Below are positions 1 through 6,804 of a stretch of 14,655 nt of DNA, piece after piece. The number at the start of each line of letters is the position of its first letter. Position 1 is the first letter of the stretch. The translations under genes and the position numbers were made by a program. Origin of the DNA: Thermoactinomycetaceae bacterium (GTDB lineage: Bacteria > Bacillota > Bacilli > Thermoactinomycetales > Thermoactinomycetaceae); contig JANWJM010000120.1 of assembly GCA_025449475.1 (NCBI GenBank), positions 1-14,655 on the forward strand. The letters are read 5' to 3'. The notes beneath the pieces are model-generated. The model made no database searches. It was not told the origin of the DNA and saw nothing but the letters and a program-made list of their open reading frames with translations.

Positions 1-796
1 CATCAATTTCATCAATAAAAATAATACAAGGAGCATTTTTCTTTGCTTGTTCAAACAGATCACGTACACGCGAAGCTCCCACACCCACAAACATTTCTAC
101 AAAATCAGACCCACTGATCGAAAAAAAGGGCACTTTTGCTTCGCCAGCGACTGCTCGCGCCAACAAGGTCTTCCCCGTTCCAGGAGGACCGACTAATAGG
201 ACACCTTTTGGAATCCGCGCTCCAATTGCGTTGAATCGGCTATTATCTTTTAGGAAATCGACAATTTCGACTAATTCCGCTTTCTCTTCATCGGCACCCG
301 CAACATCGTCAAACGTCACTCGCTTTTTATCCTCGTTGTACAGCTTTGCTTTACTTTTGCCAAAATTCATAACTCGACTGCCGCCGCCTTGTGCCTGATT
401 CAGTAAAAAGAAGAACAGGAGAAGAATAATGACAAAAGGTATGATGGAGGTGAAAAATGTTAACCAAACAGAATCGCTTTTCTGTTTCTCAAAAGTTACA
501 TCCTTGATCTTCGCTTTTTCCAAGTCTTGTACAACTGTACTTCCTTCGTACATCGGTCCTTGTGTTACAAACGTTTTCTCTTTATTCCCTTTGTATTTCC
601 CTTCGATATGGTAGGTGCTTCCCTCCGCTCTAACCGTTACTTGAGAAATTTCGCCTTTCAAGAGCTTTTCTCTATATGTAGGATAAGTTAGTTGCTCCGT
701 TTCCGCACCCGAATTCGCCACCATATTTACAACCCCAAGGGTCACAAGGATGAGAATAATATAGAGAACTCCGTTCCTGAGCAAGAAGTTTTTCAT
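1..796 (-). CDS. ftsH: ATP-dependent zinc metalloprotease FtsH, 5' part (N-terminal 265 residues)
   Basis: Membrane-anchored AAA+ protease that degrades misfolded membrane proteins and short-lived regulators. Read by translating the minus strand from the ATG at 796; the gene runs off the left edge. Visible parts in order: a first transmembrane segment at about residues 9-27, an extracytoplasmic domain to about 108, a second transmembrane segment at about 111-132, a Gly-rich linker (QAQGGGSR), then the start of the AAA+ domain. The Walker A motif GPPGTGKT is at 203-210, the pore-loop motif MFVGVG at 235-240 and the Walker B motif CIIFIDEID at 257-265. The HExxH zinc site would lie beyond the edge. 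A good ribosome site (GGAGG) precedes the ATG by about 6 bases. It follows hpt by 52 bases, as in B. subtilis, so co-transcription with hpt is likely. Confidence 0.97.
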   Translation of the reverse strand, partial: MKNFLLRNGVLYIILILVTLGVVNMVANSGAETEQLTYPTYREKLLKGEISQVTVRAEGSTYHIEGKYKGNKEKTFVTQGPMYEGSTVVQDLEKAKIKDVTFEKQKSDSVWLTFFTSIIPFVIILLLFFFLLNQAQGGGSRVMNFGKSKAKLYNEDKKRVTFDDVAGADEEKAELVEIVDFLKDNSRFNAIGARIPKGVLLVGPPGTGKTLLARAVAGEAKVPFFSISGSDFVEMFVGVGASRVRDLFEQAKKNAPCIIFIDEID

Positions 797-848
797 CCCT
801 GGCCTCCTCTCAGTCCACTTTTTCGTTTTTCATACAATGACCAAAACA

Positions 849-1391
849 CTATGAGACATGATAGACTTCTTTCTTTAATACCCCTACATAAGGCAAGTTC
901 CTATACCTTTCTGCATAATCCATCCCATATCCTACAGCAAATTTATTGGGAACGACAAAACCTTGATAATCCGGTTCAAAATCAACGGTTCGGCATGATT
1001 TTTTATCGAGCAAGACGATGGTTTTGACAGAAGCTGGACTTCTCCCTTCCAATAATTTCACTAAATAACTGAGCGTCAATCCTGTATCCACGATATCTTC
1101 TACGATTAAAACATGACGTCCCGTAATGGAGGTATCCAAATCCTTTAAAATCCGAACAACACCTGAAGAAGATGCAGCCTTGCCATAACTTGAAACAGAC
1201 ATAAAATCAATCTCAATTGGAATATGAATCTGACGAACAAGATCCGACATAAACGGAACCGCACCTTTTAATATGCCTATAAACAAAGGATTGAGTCCTT
1301 CGTAGTCCTTCGAAAGTTGTTCGCCCAATTGTTTGATCTTTTGCTTAAGTTCATCCTCTGAGACTAAAATCTCTTCAATATCTTGGTGCAT
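849..1391 (-). CDS. hpt: Hypoxanthine-guanine phosphoribosyltransferase
   Basis: Purine salvage enzyme that joins hypoxanthine or guanine to PRPP to give IMP or GMP in the cytoplasm. Starting at the ATG at 1391 gives 180 residues, the length I recall for B. subtilis HprT. A longer frame opens at a TTG at 1412 but lacks a ribosome site; AGAGGGG lies just before the ATG, though spacing is short. Family signatures: the ILKGAVPF loop near residue 40, SVSSYG near 65-70, and the PRPP-binding signature VLIVEDIVDTG at about 94-104 with its adjacent acidic pair (ED). It ends in TAG. It lies between tilS and ftsH; in B. subtilis the TilS and HprT proteins have been reported to act together on ftsH expression. 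A candidate sigma-A promoter precedes it. Confidence 0.96.
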   Translation of the reverse strand: MHQDIEEILVSEDELKQKIKQLGEQLSKDYEGLNPLFIGILKGAVPFMSDLVRQIHIPIEIDFMSVSSYGKAASSSGVVRILKDLDTSITGRHVLIVEDIVDTGLTLSYLVKLLEGRSPASVKTIVLLDKKSCRTVDFEPDYQGFVVPNKFAVGYGMDYAERYRNLPYVGVLKKEVYHVS

Positions 1392-1460
1392 ATCCCCTCT
1401 GTTACTCAACACAAAAGTGGTCTTCGCATCTTTTACTTACTATCAACAAGAAATTAGCAG

Positions 1461-1489
1461 TTTATACCACTTTATATGTATTCTGGTAA
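1461..1489 (-). promoter_or_regulatory. Candidate sigma-A promoter for hpt-ftsH
   Basis: In the 120-base gap between tilS and hpt, the minus strand has TTACCA (1489-1484), 17 bases, then TATAAA (1466-1461). The -35 box matches 4 of 6 consensus positions and the -10 box 5 of 6. Initiation would fall about 60 bases before the hpt ATG. This would let hpt and ftsH be made independently of tilS. Pattern match only. Confidence 0.5.
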
Positions 1490-1511
1490 CAGGTTCCACC
1501 CCCTAAACTTA

Positions 1512-2948
1512 TCACTTCGATTGATTCTGCCGCCATCGGAAACACAACACGTGTTGGGTCTGATCCGTCACTGGAGCGAAATCTGAGCGGCGAATACCAG
1601 GAATCCAAATAATCTGATCATCCATCACAACGATCGGATATCGATCCCGCTTTCTGCGAGGTAATTTCGCTTCTATAAATAACTCTTTGATCTTTTTCGT
1701 ACCCTTTAATCCAAAACAAGTCATACGATCTCCGTGTTTGCGCGGACGAACAAAGAGAGGTTGATCAATCTTTTTGGCATCAAAGACAGCGATATGATTG
1801 TCTTGATCCATTCGTATGATCGATTTATCCATTAAAATAACTTCTATTTCTCCCCCATAATCAGGAAGTTTGGTTGTTCCTGGAATTTTCAATTTGACAA
1901 TTGGAGGTTCCGCATCCGTGAGAGCTCTATTGGCTGCCGAATATGTAATCTGTACCTGATTATATTCTTTTTTGACATGGATTCCACCCGCTACATGATA
2001 TTCACTTGAAGGATGATGATGTTGAAAAATTCCTCGCACCCTTTCTATAGTTTCAAGAGCAATCTCACTTTGCCCATTTCGAACAAGACAGTCTAATATT
2101 AGTTTAACTGTTCTTCTTTGTAAAGCAACAGGCAAATCAAGAAATTTTTTAACATCTATCCAATAATCTGATTGGCTTTCTTGTATTATGATCGATTTCA
2201 TCGCTTGCTCTGTTAGATTTGTCCAAACCTTCTCTTCCTCTTTGGTGATTTCAGCTAGTTTCAAGAGAGCATTTTTCACCTGTGGATTGTAGGATGTTAA
2301 TTCTGGTATGAGTCGATGTCGGACCCGATTCCGGGTATAGTCCAAAGAGTCATTGCTTGAATCATATCGTGGAACAAAAGATGAGATTCCTTGAAGGTAG
2401 GACTCAATATCTTTTCGAAAAATCTGGAGCATGGGTCGAATGATCTGTAAACCTTTCCATGTTCGTGTTTGCGCCATTCCACTGAGTCCCGAGATGCTTG
2501 TACCCCTTAATAAACGCATAATCACTGTCTCTACTTGATCATCTGCATGATGAGCGAGCGCAATTTTTTTGATCCCCCAGTCTTTGGCCGTTTCATAAAA
2601 CGCTTGATACCGAAGTGAGCGAGCAACTGCCTGCTTGTTTCCTCCTTCTTGGTTGATTCTCTCTTGGACATTTACTTCACGTATCCGATAAGGAATTTCA
2701 TATTTTGTACAGAGTTCTGCTACAAACCGGGCATCTTCTTGGCTCTCATTTCCACGCAACAAGTGGTTGACATGAATAACAAAAAGCCTCCAATTCTTCC
2801 TATAACGACCAGATAGGAGGAGGAGGCAGTGCAACTACGCCACTGAATCAGGCCCTCCCGAGACACCGATGAGGACCTTTTCATCGTCATGGATTAGATT
2901 GTATTGATGGATCGCTTTTTTTAGTTGCTCTAAAAAACCTTCATCCAT
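1512..2948 (-). pseudogene. tilS: tRNA(Ile)-lysidine synthetase, interrupted by an in-frame amber codon at codon 38
   Basis: TilS converts the wobble C of tRNA-Ile(CAU) to lysidine so that the tRNA reads AUA. The natural start is the ATG at 2948, with AAGGAG 10 bases upstream. Codons 1-37 end in LIGVSGGPDSVA, which holds the ATP-pyrophosphatase P-loop (SGGPDS, residues 30-35). Codon 38 is TAG (2837-2835), where relatives have Leu in the sequence A-L-L-H. After it the same frame stays open for 440 codons. That part has HVNHLLRG, NKQAVARSLRY, the ALAHHADDQVET motif, DYTRNRVRH, and a normal C-terminal domain (KHGDRM, LKGTKKIKELFIEAKLP, IIWIPGIRRSD). Full length would be 478 residues, normal for Bacillales. 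A start at the TTG at 2834, straight after the stop, is possible but would lack the ATP-binding loop. The lesion fits one T-to-A change (TTG to TAG). Whether it is real or a base error cannot be decided here. Identity is certain; functional state is not. Confidence 0.9.
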
Positions 2949-3133
2949 GTGAAAACGACTCCTTGAAACACTCCTTCACCAGCATCCTAGGAAAGGTGAG
3001 GGATTCCCAGCAAACTCCACTCAACGGTCACGGGCTTTTCCCATCGTTTGAGCAGTATGTAACCGCTTGTATCATGCTTTTCTTCATGATTAGTCCATGA
3101 ACGAACAATTTTGAAAACCAAGTCATGAATCAT

Positions 3134-3139
3134 ATTATA
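3134..3139 (-). promoter_or_regulatory. Possible -10 box for tilS
   Basis: A perfect TATAAT on the minus strand, downstream of the spoIIE terminator and about 186 bases before the tilS ATG. No good -35 hexamer sits 16-18 bases upstream; the sequence there is pyrimidine-rich (TTTTCT). It is the best promoter candidate I see for a tilS transcript separate from spoIIE, but it is weakly supported. Confidence 0.3.
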
Positions 3140-3194
3140 CAGGAGAAGATGAGGAAAGAAAAGAAAAATGTCATCCCACATATTGCACAAAAGA

Positions 3195-3229
3195 AAAAGG
3201 CAACTGTCGATCAAACAATTGCCTTTTTT
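3195..3229 (-). terminator. Factor-independent terminator after spoIIE
   Basis: An inverted repeat with arms AAAAAGGCAA (3195-3204) and TTGCCTTTTT (3219-3228), 14-base interior. Read on the minus strand, the stem is followed by TTTTTCTTTT. It lies 37 bases after the spoIIE stop codon. Because of A and T runs on both sides it could also stop plus-strand transcripts. It separates the sporulation gene spoIIE from the housekeeping genes tilS, hpt and ftsH. Confidence 0.85.
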
Positions 3230-3265
3230 GGCTCCATTTCCATCGGAACAAGTAATACTCCTCCC

Positions 3266-5719
3266 TTAGACCACCACGGTAGATCTTTCGAGGCGTCTAA
3301 GACCCGGCACGCGAATGGTTGCCCATTCGGGAGTATAGCGTTCAACTTTGAAAACCACAACCGTCATGTCATCTTTGATTTCTCCATGGTGATATCGTAC
3401 TACCTTCTCTAACAGACAGTCTGCAAAATCTTGTGGATCTTTGGTTTGAATTTCTGAAATGAGCCGTTTCATTAACGCATCTTTGTTTACAGCATGTCGA
3501 GGTGCATCATAGATGCCATCTGTAAACATAATCACAATATCTCCAGGACATAAAGGCATTTCAATTGGCTCGATATCGATTTCATCCAGAATTCCAATCG
3601 GGGGATTAGCTGCCGAAATCATTAAAATTTCTTTCCCTCTTTTTACAAATCCAGGTGTAGAACCAATCTTCATAAACCGACCCACTGCTGAATTTAAATC
3701 AACCATGGCCAGATCAATGGTTGCAAACATTTCATCTGCTGACCGCAGGCTTAAAATCGAATTTACTGTCTCCACCGCAGTCTCTTCATTCATTCCCGCT
3801 TGCAATAAACGACGAATCAATTTCAAAGCGGCACTACTTTCGGCTTGGGCTCTCTGACCATTGCCCATTCCATCACTGATCGCTACGGCATATTTTCCAG
3901 TACCTAAGTTCATATAACAATAACTGTCCCCTGATATAAATCCTCCACCTTTTGCAGCCGATGCCACTCCTGTTTTACATTCATATTTTTGTGCCGAACC
4001 CATGGTAACAATGGAACTTTGTGTTCGATCTTGCACCATTTTTCGAAAGACGGTAATCGGTTCGCCAAGAATTTCTGCTAACAAAGGGGCGACCAATTTT
4101 TTGCATTCATCCAAAGCGTCGGGATGTGTCATTTCCACTTCGATCTCTACTTTTCCTTCTTCTAAGTTGATCACATCCACTCGACCAATGGAGAGTCCTA
4201 GTTCTTCCAATGCTTGATGAATGCTTTCTTCTTGCGCCGAGATTACACGTGTTTCATGACGAATATCGGAAGCGAGTCGTTCCATGACCGATGTCATACC
4301 CATTAATTGACTATAAACCAATCTTTTGGAGTCCTTGACTTTATTTTTCCAAAACGCTTGCTGTTCTTGCCAATGATACTGTGTTTTGATTTGGTGTAAC
4401 ACTCTCTCCGAACGAATACAATACCGTTTCCAAAATTCTGGAGCTTCAAGGACTTGTCTCGATCCTTTCATCTCCACTAACGCCATTAAATCAGTGATCC
4501 CTCGATAGGTTTGCATCATATTCTGTTCCCAACACATGTGATACCGTCTGCAGCCCATACAAGCCTTTCCCATTATCTGTTCAATCGATTGATGAAGGTG
4601 ATCCTGATCTTCTCTTTTTTGTTTGCCCGAATCATCACGAAAACTATTGGCCAATTCATGAAAAAGCTCCATAAAACTCTCTACCTTGGTTGCTGTGACA
4701 TTCCGAAGCTTTCGAATATACTCCTGATGGACCGATTGATGTTCTGCCGTTCCAGGAATAAACCGGGAGACCTGCTTCAAAAAAGATTGGGGAGTGCACA
4801 GAAAAAGAATGATCGCGATCGCTGTTTCATAAAATGAAGTGATCATTGCCGCGGTTTGGCTTTCATACAGAGTAAGGATCATGGTTCCCAGTAAAAAGCC
4901 CATCGCCCCGATCCATTGTTTTCCGTCTTTCAATAACCCCGCCAATAGACCGCCAAAAGCGAGTATACTGAGCTGTAACATCTCTTTGGGATTCGATAAA
5001 CTCAAAATCATTCCCGTAACCACGCCCATTGAGGAGCCCAACATCGAACCGCCAATAAAGGCTAAGAGAAGCACCACATAGCGAGAGACCATATGAACAA
5101 CCGATAATGAACCAATCTCCCATGCACTCATCCCTGTAATCACAGATCCTAATAAAATAACCAAACAAATGATCTCTTCGCTTTTGATGAAGATCCTTTT
5201 CTTTTTCACGGTAAAGAGCGGCAATGAATACATAAAAATAAATGTGAGTAGAAAACTGAGAAGAATTTCAACCGATGACAAAATACCTTGATGGGTTGTC
5301 ATACCCATGTATCCAAGCTTGATCAGGTGGCCCACGGTACTGCTGAGCAATACAACAAGCGGAGCAAAGTTGATTTGATCCTTCCCGAATAATTGGAAGA
5401 TTTTTTGCATCATGAGAAGCAAGAATAAAAAGCCCATCGTTTGCATGGCATGCGCGGTCTCCAAACTGACAGCTCCCAAAACAAGTGAGACCATGACCAC
5501 CGGCCATTGTCTTCGGGCAAGATGGAAGATAACAATCAAATATGCAATGGCAAATGGAGAGATACTCTCTAAGATCATTGCCCGTCCCAATAAAAAACCC
5601 ATGATTAAAATCGGAATATTCCACATGTTTGTCAACTGATGATACCATCGTTTCTGCCGAAATCGACCCCACCCGAAATCCCAAGTCCATTCTCGTATTT
5701 TCCCAAAGTAGCCCTGCAT
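3266..5719 (-). CDS. spoIIE: Stage II sporulation protein E, membrane-bound PP2C-type serine phosphatase
   Basis: SpoIIE sits at the asymmetric division septum, interacts with FtsZ, and dephosphorylates SpoIIAA to release sigma-F in the forespore. The 817 residues (B. subtilis about 827) start at the ATG at 5719 with GAGGTGG 6 bases upstream. Residues about 33-310 form a multi-pass membrane domain. A central cytoplasmic region follows, with a CxxCxxxxxC cluster (Cys387, 390, 396, then Trp397) and a predicted helical stretch at about 400-500. The PP2C domain is at about 590-795, with GDSY at 597-600, SDGMGNG at 615-621, FTDGIYDA at 732-739 and DDMTVVV at 783-789. These carry the acidic residues expected to bind the two metal ions, so the enzyme looks active. 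Its own promoter (21-base spacer, Spo0A-like boxes) and terminator make it a single-gene unit. Confidence 0.97.
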   Translation of the reverse strand: MQGYFGKIREWTWDFGWGRFRQKRWYHQLTNMWNIPILIMGFLLGRAMILESISPFAIAYLIVIFHLARRQWPVVMVSLVLGAVSLETAHAMQTMGFLFLLLMMQKIFQLFGKDQINFAPLVVLLSSTVGHLIKLGYMGMTTHQGILSSVEILLSFLLTFIFMYSLPLFTVKKKRIFIKSEEIICLVILLGSVITGMSAWEIGSLSVVHMVSRYVVLLLAFIGGSMLGSSMGVVTGMILSLSNPKEMLQLSILAFGGLLAGLLKDGKQWIGAMGFLLGTMILTLYESQTAAMITSFYETAIAIILFLCTPQSFLKQVSRFIPGTAEHQSVHQEYIRKLRNVTATKVESFMELFHELANSFRDDSGKQKREDQDHLHQSIEQIMGKACMGCRRYHMCWEQNMMQTYRGITDLMALVEMKGSRQVLEAPEFWKRYCIRSERVLHQIKTQYHWQEQQAFWKNKVKDSKRLVYSQLMGMTSVMERLASDIRHETRVISAQEESIHQALEELGLSIGRVDVINLEEGKVEIEVEMTHPDALDECKKLVAPLLAEILGEPITVFRKMVQDRTQSSIVTMGSAQKYECKTGVASAAKGGGFISGDSYCYMNLGTGKYAVAISDGMGNGQRAQAESSAALKLIRRLLQAGMNEETAVETVNSILSLRSADEMFATIDLAMVDLNSAVGRFMKIGSTPGFVKRGKEILMISAANPPIGILDEIDIEPIEMPLCPGDIVIMFTDGIYDAPRHAVNKDALMKRLISEIQTKDPQDFADCLLEKVVRYHHGEIKDDMTVVVFKVERYTPEWATIRVPGLRRLERSTVVV

Positions 5720-5752
5720 TCACGTCCACCTCACAAACGATTAGTGTCTCTT

Positions 5753-5785
5753 ATTATAAGAGGTGGAGCTGGGAAAGTTTGTCAG
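5753..5785 (-). promoter_or_regulatory. spoIIE promoter with a 21-base spacer
   Basis: The minus strand has CTGACA (5785-5780), exactly 21 bases, then TATAAT (5758-5753). The -10 lies 33 bases before the spoIIE ATG. Spacing of 21 rather than 17 bases is a known property of the B. subtilis spoIIE promoter, a Spo0A-activated sigma-A promoter. TGACAAA (5784-5778), overlapping the -35, matches the Spo0A box TGNCGAA at 6 of 7 positions. No usable -35 is seen at 17 bases. The architecture is seen; regulation by phosphorylated Spo0A is inferred. Confidence 0.75.
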
Positions 5786-5810
5786 AATCACTGATGAAAA
5801 AAATTTTTCT

Positions 5811-5817
5811 CTCGACA
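5811..5817 (-). promoter_or_regulatory. Spo0A-box-like site, proximal
   Basis: TGTCGAG on the minus strand, 6 of 7 matches to TGNCGAA. It lies 33 bases (about three helical turns) upstream of the TGACAAA that overlaps the spoIIE -35 box. Both sites would therefore face the same side of the DNA. Confidence 0.5.
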
Positions 5818-5899
5818 ATTTCTTTCTCGAACAGATCAACCTTTGCAGGGAAAATACAAACAAACAATCGGTGATGGAGACGCTGATTTTTCGTCTGCC

Positions 5900-5977
5900 T
5901 TTGTCGCAAGAAAGCGTTTTCGAATCATTTTTGACAAAACTTTTGAAAACTTCCTATCACCGGCTTTCTTCGACAAA
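5900..5977. repeat. Nested inverted repeat upstream of spoIIE with Spo0A-box-like sequences
   Basis: Plus-strand arm TTTGTCGCAAGAAAGC (5900-5915) pairs with GCTTTCTTCGACAAA (5963-5977), 15 pairs with one bulged base. Directly inside it, GTTTTC (5916-5921) pairs with GAAAAC (5945-5950), with 12 unpaired bases on the right side. The outer arms carry a perfect Spo0A box on the minus strand (TGTCGAA, 5975-5969) and TGTCGCA on the plus strand (5902-5908, 6 of 7). The loop contains TGTCAAA (5936-5930, 6 of 7). The element starts just after the DUF402 stop codon. There is no T-run after it, so it does not look like a terminator. It may be a distal Spo0A-binding region or just a sequence dyad. Confidence 0.55.
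5969..5975 (-). promoter_or_regulatory. Perfect Spo0A box, distal
   Basis: TGTCGAA on the minus strand, a 7 of 7 match to TGNCGAA. It lies about 190 bases upstream of the spoIIE -35 box and 12 bases after the DUF402 stop codon. That is far from the promoter, so direct contact with polymerase is doubtful. Confidence 0.4.
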
Positions 5978-5986
5978 ACCTTATCC

Positions 5987-6475
5987 TCATCTTTTTCGCG
6001 GAGAGGGCTCAGCAAGCGGAAACATGGTAGCACGCTTGATAAATCGCGGGATTAATCTCCGTTCTGTTTGTAATCGAATCATTCGATCTAACGTCCGCAA
6101 TGCATAAACTTGCTGTCTTTTTTTTAACAATCCTTTTTCCAGTGAATCGGCAAACTCGTCCACATCGATCAAATGATAGCGACCATTGGGATAGATGATT
6201 AAATCAAACAAGAGGTCAACCATCACATATTTTAATCTCCCTGTTTGGCGCATTTCCATCACGTCACAGTAATAGTAAAGAAACTCTCCCGTTCGCCGGA
6301 AAACTTTTGAAATCGTAAATCCCCTTTTTACAAAATAATAAGTCAAAAAAATACGTTTTCCATCTGGATTGGGATATTGAGTAGAAAAACAATTGCGACC
6401 ACGCCAGTCACGCACTAACTCCGTATAGGTTTTATTAATTGTCGTAAATTTTATTTTTTTGATTGAGACGTTCAT
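5987..6475 (-). CDS. DUF402-domain protein (YgaC-like)
   Basis: A 162-residue soluble protein of the DUF402 family when started at the ATG at 6475. Some family members hydrolyse nucleoside tri- and diphosphates or other phosphoesters using a cluster of acidic residues and divalent metal. Visible core: LYYYCDV at about 66-72, VDLLFDLIIYPNG at 86-98 and HLIDVDEF at 101-108, followed by a basic helical tail. Compared with my memory of YgaC, which has a D-x-D-x-D pattern, the middle acid appears to be Leu89 (Asp87 and Asp91 are kept); this may affect activity. The frame is open further up to a TTG at 6568, but that start lies in the tRNA terminator hairpin. No strong ribosome site precedes 6475, so the start is uncertain. 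I do not know its biological role or a symbol. It has no counterpart here in B. subtilis. Confidence 0.8.
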   Translation of the reverse strand: MNVSIKKIKFTTINKTYTELVRDWRGRNCFSTQYPNPDGKRIFLTYYFVKRGFTISKVFRRTGEFLYYYCDVMEMRQTGRLKYVMVDLLFDLIIYPNGRYHLIDVDEFADSLEKGLLKKRQQVYALRTLDRMIRLQTERRLIPRFIKRATMFPLAEPSPRKR

Positions 6476-6515
6476 GTCTATCACAACCCATAAAGGATTC
6501 CTGTCTCTAGGTATG

Positions 6516-6561
6516 AAAAAAAGGCGAATGAGCTCATCTGAGCATGAGCCTACCTCGCCTT
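6516..6561 (-). terminator. Factor-independent terminator after the tRNA pair
   Basis: On the minus strand an outer stem AAGGCGA/TCGCCTT (6561-6555 with 6527-6521) and an inner stem GCTCAT/ATGAGC (6549-6544 with 6537-6532) are followed by seven T (6522-6516). It begins 47 bases after the elongator tRNA-Met gene. It should end the tRNA transcript before the DUF402 gene. Confidence 0.85.
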
Positions 6562-6608
6562 CTAACAAATCTTTTGATCCAGGTAATCAGTACTTATCCA
6601 TCTCGTTA

Positions 6609-6685
6609 TGGTAGCGGTGGAGGGCCTCGAACCCCCGACCTCACGGGTATGAACCGTACGCTCTAGCCTGCTGAGCTACACCGCC
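6609..6685 (-). tRNA. tRNA-Met (elongator), anticodon CAT
   Basis: A 77-base cloverleaf with encoded CCA. The acceptor stem GGCGGTG pairs with CACCGCT (G1-U72 wobble), with discriminator A73. D-stem GCTC/GAGC, anticodon arm TACGG-TTCATAC-CCGTG with CAT, T-stem GGGGG/CCCTC. The paired first base and an anticodon stem without three consecutive G-C pairs make it an elongator, not an initiator. The body closely matches the B. subtilis elongator tRNA-Met as I recall it, and does not match tRNA-Ile2(CAU), the TilS substrate. The T-loop is TTCGAGG, slightly unusual at its 3' side. It is separated by 5 bases from the initiator tRNA upstream. Confidence 0.95.
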
Positions 6686-6690
6686 ATAAT

Positions 6691-6766
6691 TGGTTGCGGG
6701 GACAGGATTTGAACCTGCGACCTTCGGGTTATGAGCCCGACGGGCTACCAACTGCCCCACCCCGCG
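6691..6766 (-). tRNA. tRNA-fMet (initiator), anticodon CAT
   Basis: A 76-base cloverleaf with encoded CCA. The acceptor strands CGCGGGG and CCCCGCA leave C1 opposite A72, the initiator hallmark that permits formylation. The anticodon stem has three consecutive G-C pairs (GGGCTCATAACCC), the second hallmark, used in the ribosomal P site. T-stem GCAGG/CCTGT. The D-stem is GGGC/GCCC where the usual Bacillus sequence is GAGC/GCTC; both strands changed together, so pairing is kept. The D-loop is one base shorter than I recall for B. subtilis. It is the first gene of the tRNA transcript. Confidence 0.95.
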
Positions 6767-6804
6767 TCAATGGTGATCAAAGAAAATCAACACGAACAAG
6801 GATG

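Larger units (their letters stand above)
2949..3265. other. 317-base spoIIE-tilS intergenic region
   Basis: In B. subtilis this interval holds yabS and yabT; neither is here. It contains the spoIIE terminator (3195-3229), an isolated TATAAT on the minus strand (3139-3134) and, at its left end, the tilS ribosome site AAGGAG. A 75-codon minus-strand frame (3214-2987) spans the middle but starts inside the terminator and has no ribosome site. I recognise nothing in its product and do not call it a gene. No tRNA, riboswitch or T-box features were recognised in it. Confidence 0.6.

Noticed and set aside
1512..2834. Treating the TTG at 2834 as the genuine tilS start, giving an intact 440-residue protein
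   Set aside because: It would lack SGGPDS, the ATP-binding loop required for catalysis, while that motif and a good ribosome site are present in frame just upstream.
2987..3214. 75-codon minus-strand frame between spoIIE and tilS
   Set aside because: It begins inside the spoIIE terminator, has no ribosome site at its first or internal ATG, and its product is unrecognised.
5268..5729. 153-codon minus-strand frame over the start of spoIIE
   Set aside because: It lies in another frame of the well-supported spoIIE membrane domain and matches no known family.
5836..6055. Overlapping short frames on both strands upstream of spoIIE (65 and 70 codons)
   Set aside because: They mirror each other because of the inverted repeat there and overlap the DUF402 3' end; no family or ribosome site supports them.
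6476..6568. TTG at 6568 as start of the DUF402 protein
   Set aside because: It sits in the upstream arm side of the tRNA terminator hairpin and has no ribosome site; the added residues do not resemble the family.
6609..6685. Possibility that the second CAT tRNA is tRNA-Ile2, the TilS substrate
   Set aside because: Its acceptor and anticodon stems match elongator tRNA-Met and differ from the Ile2 sequence I recall (GGACCTT-type acceptor stem).
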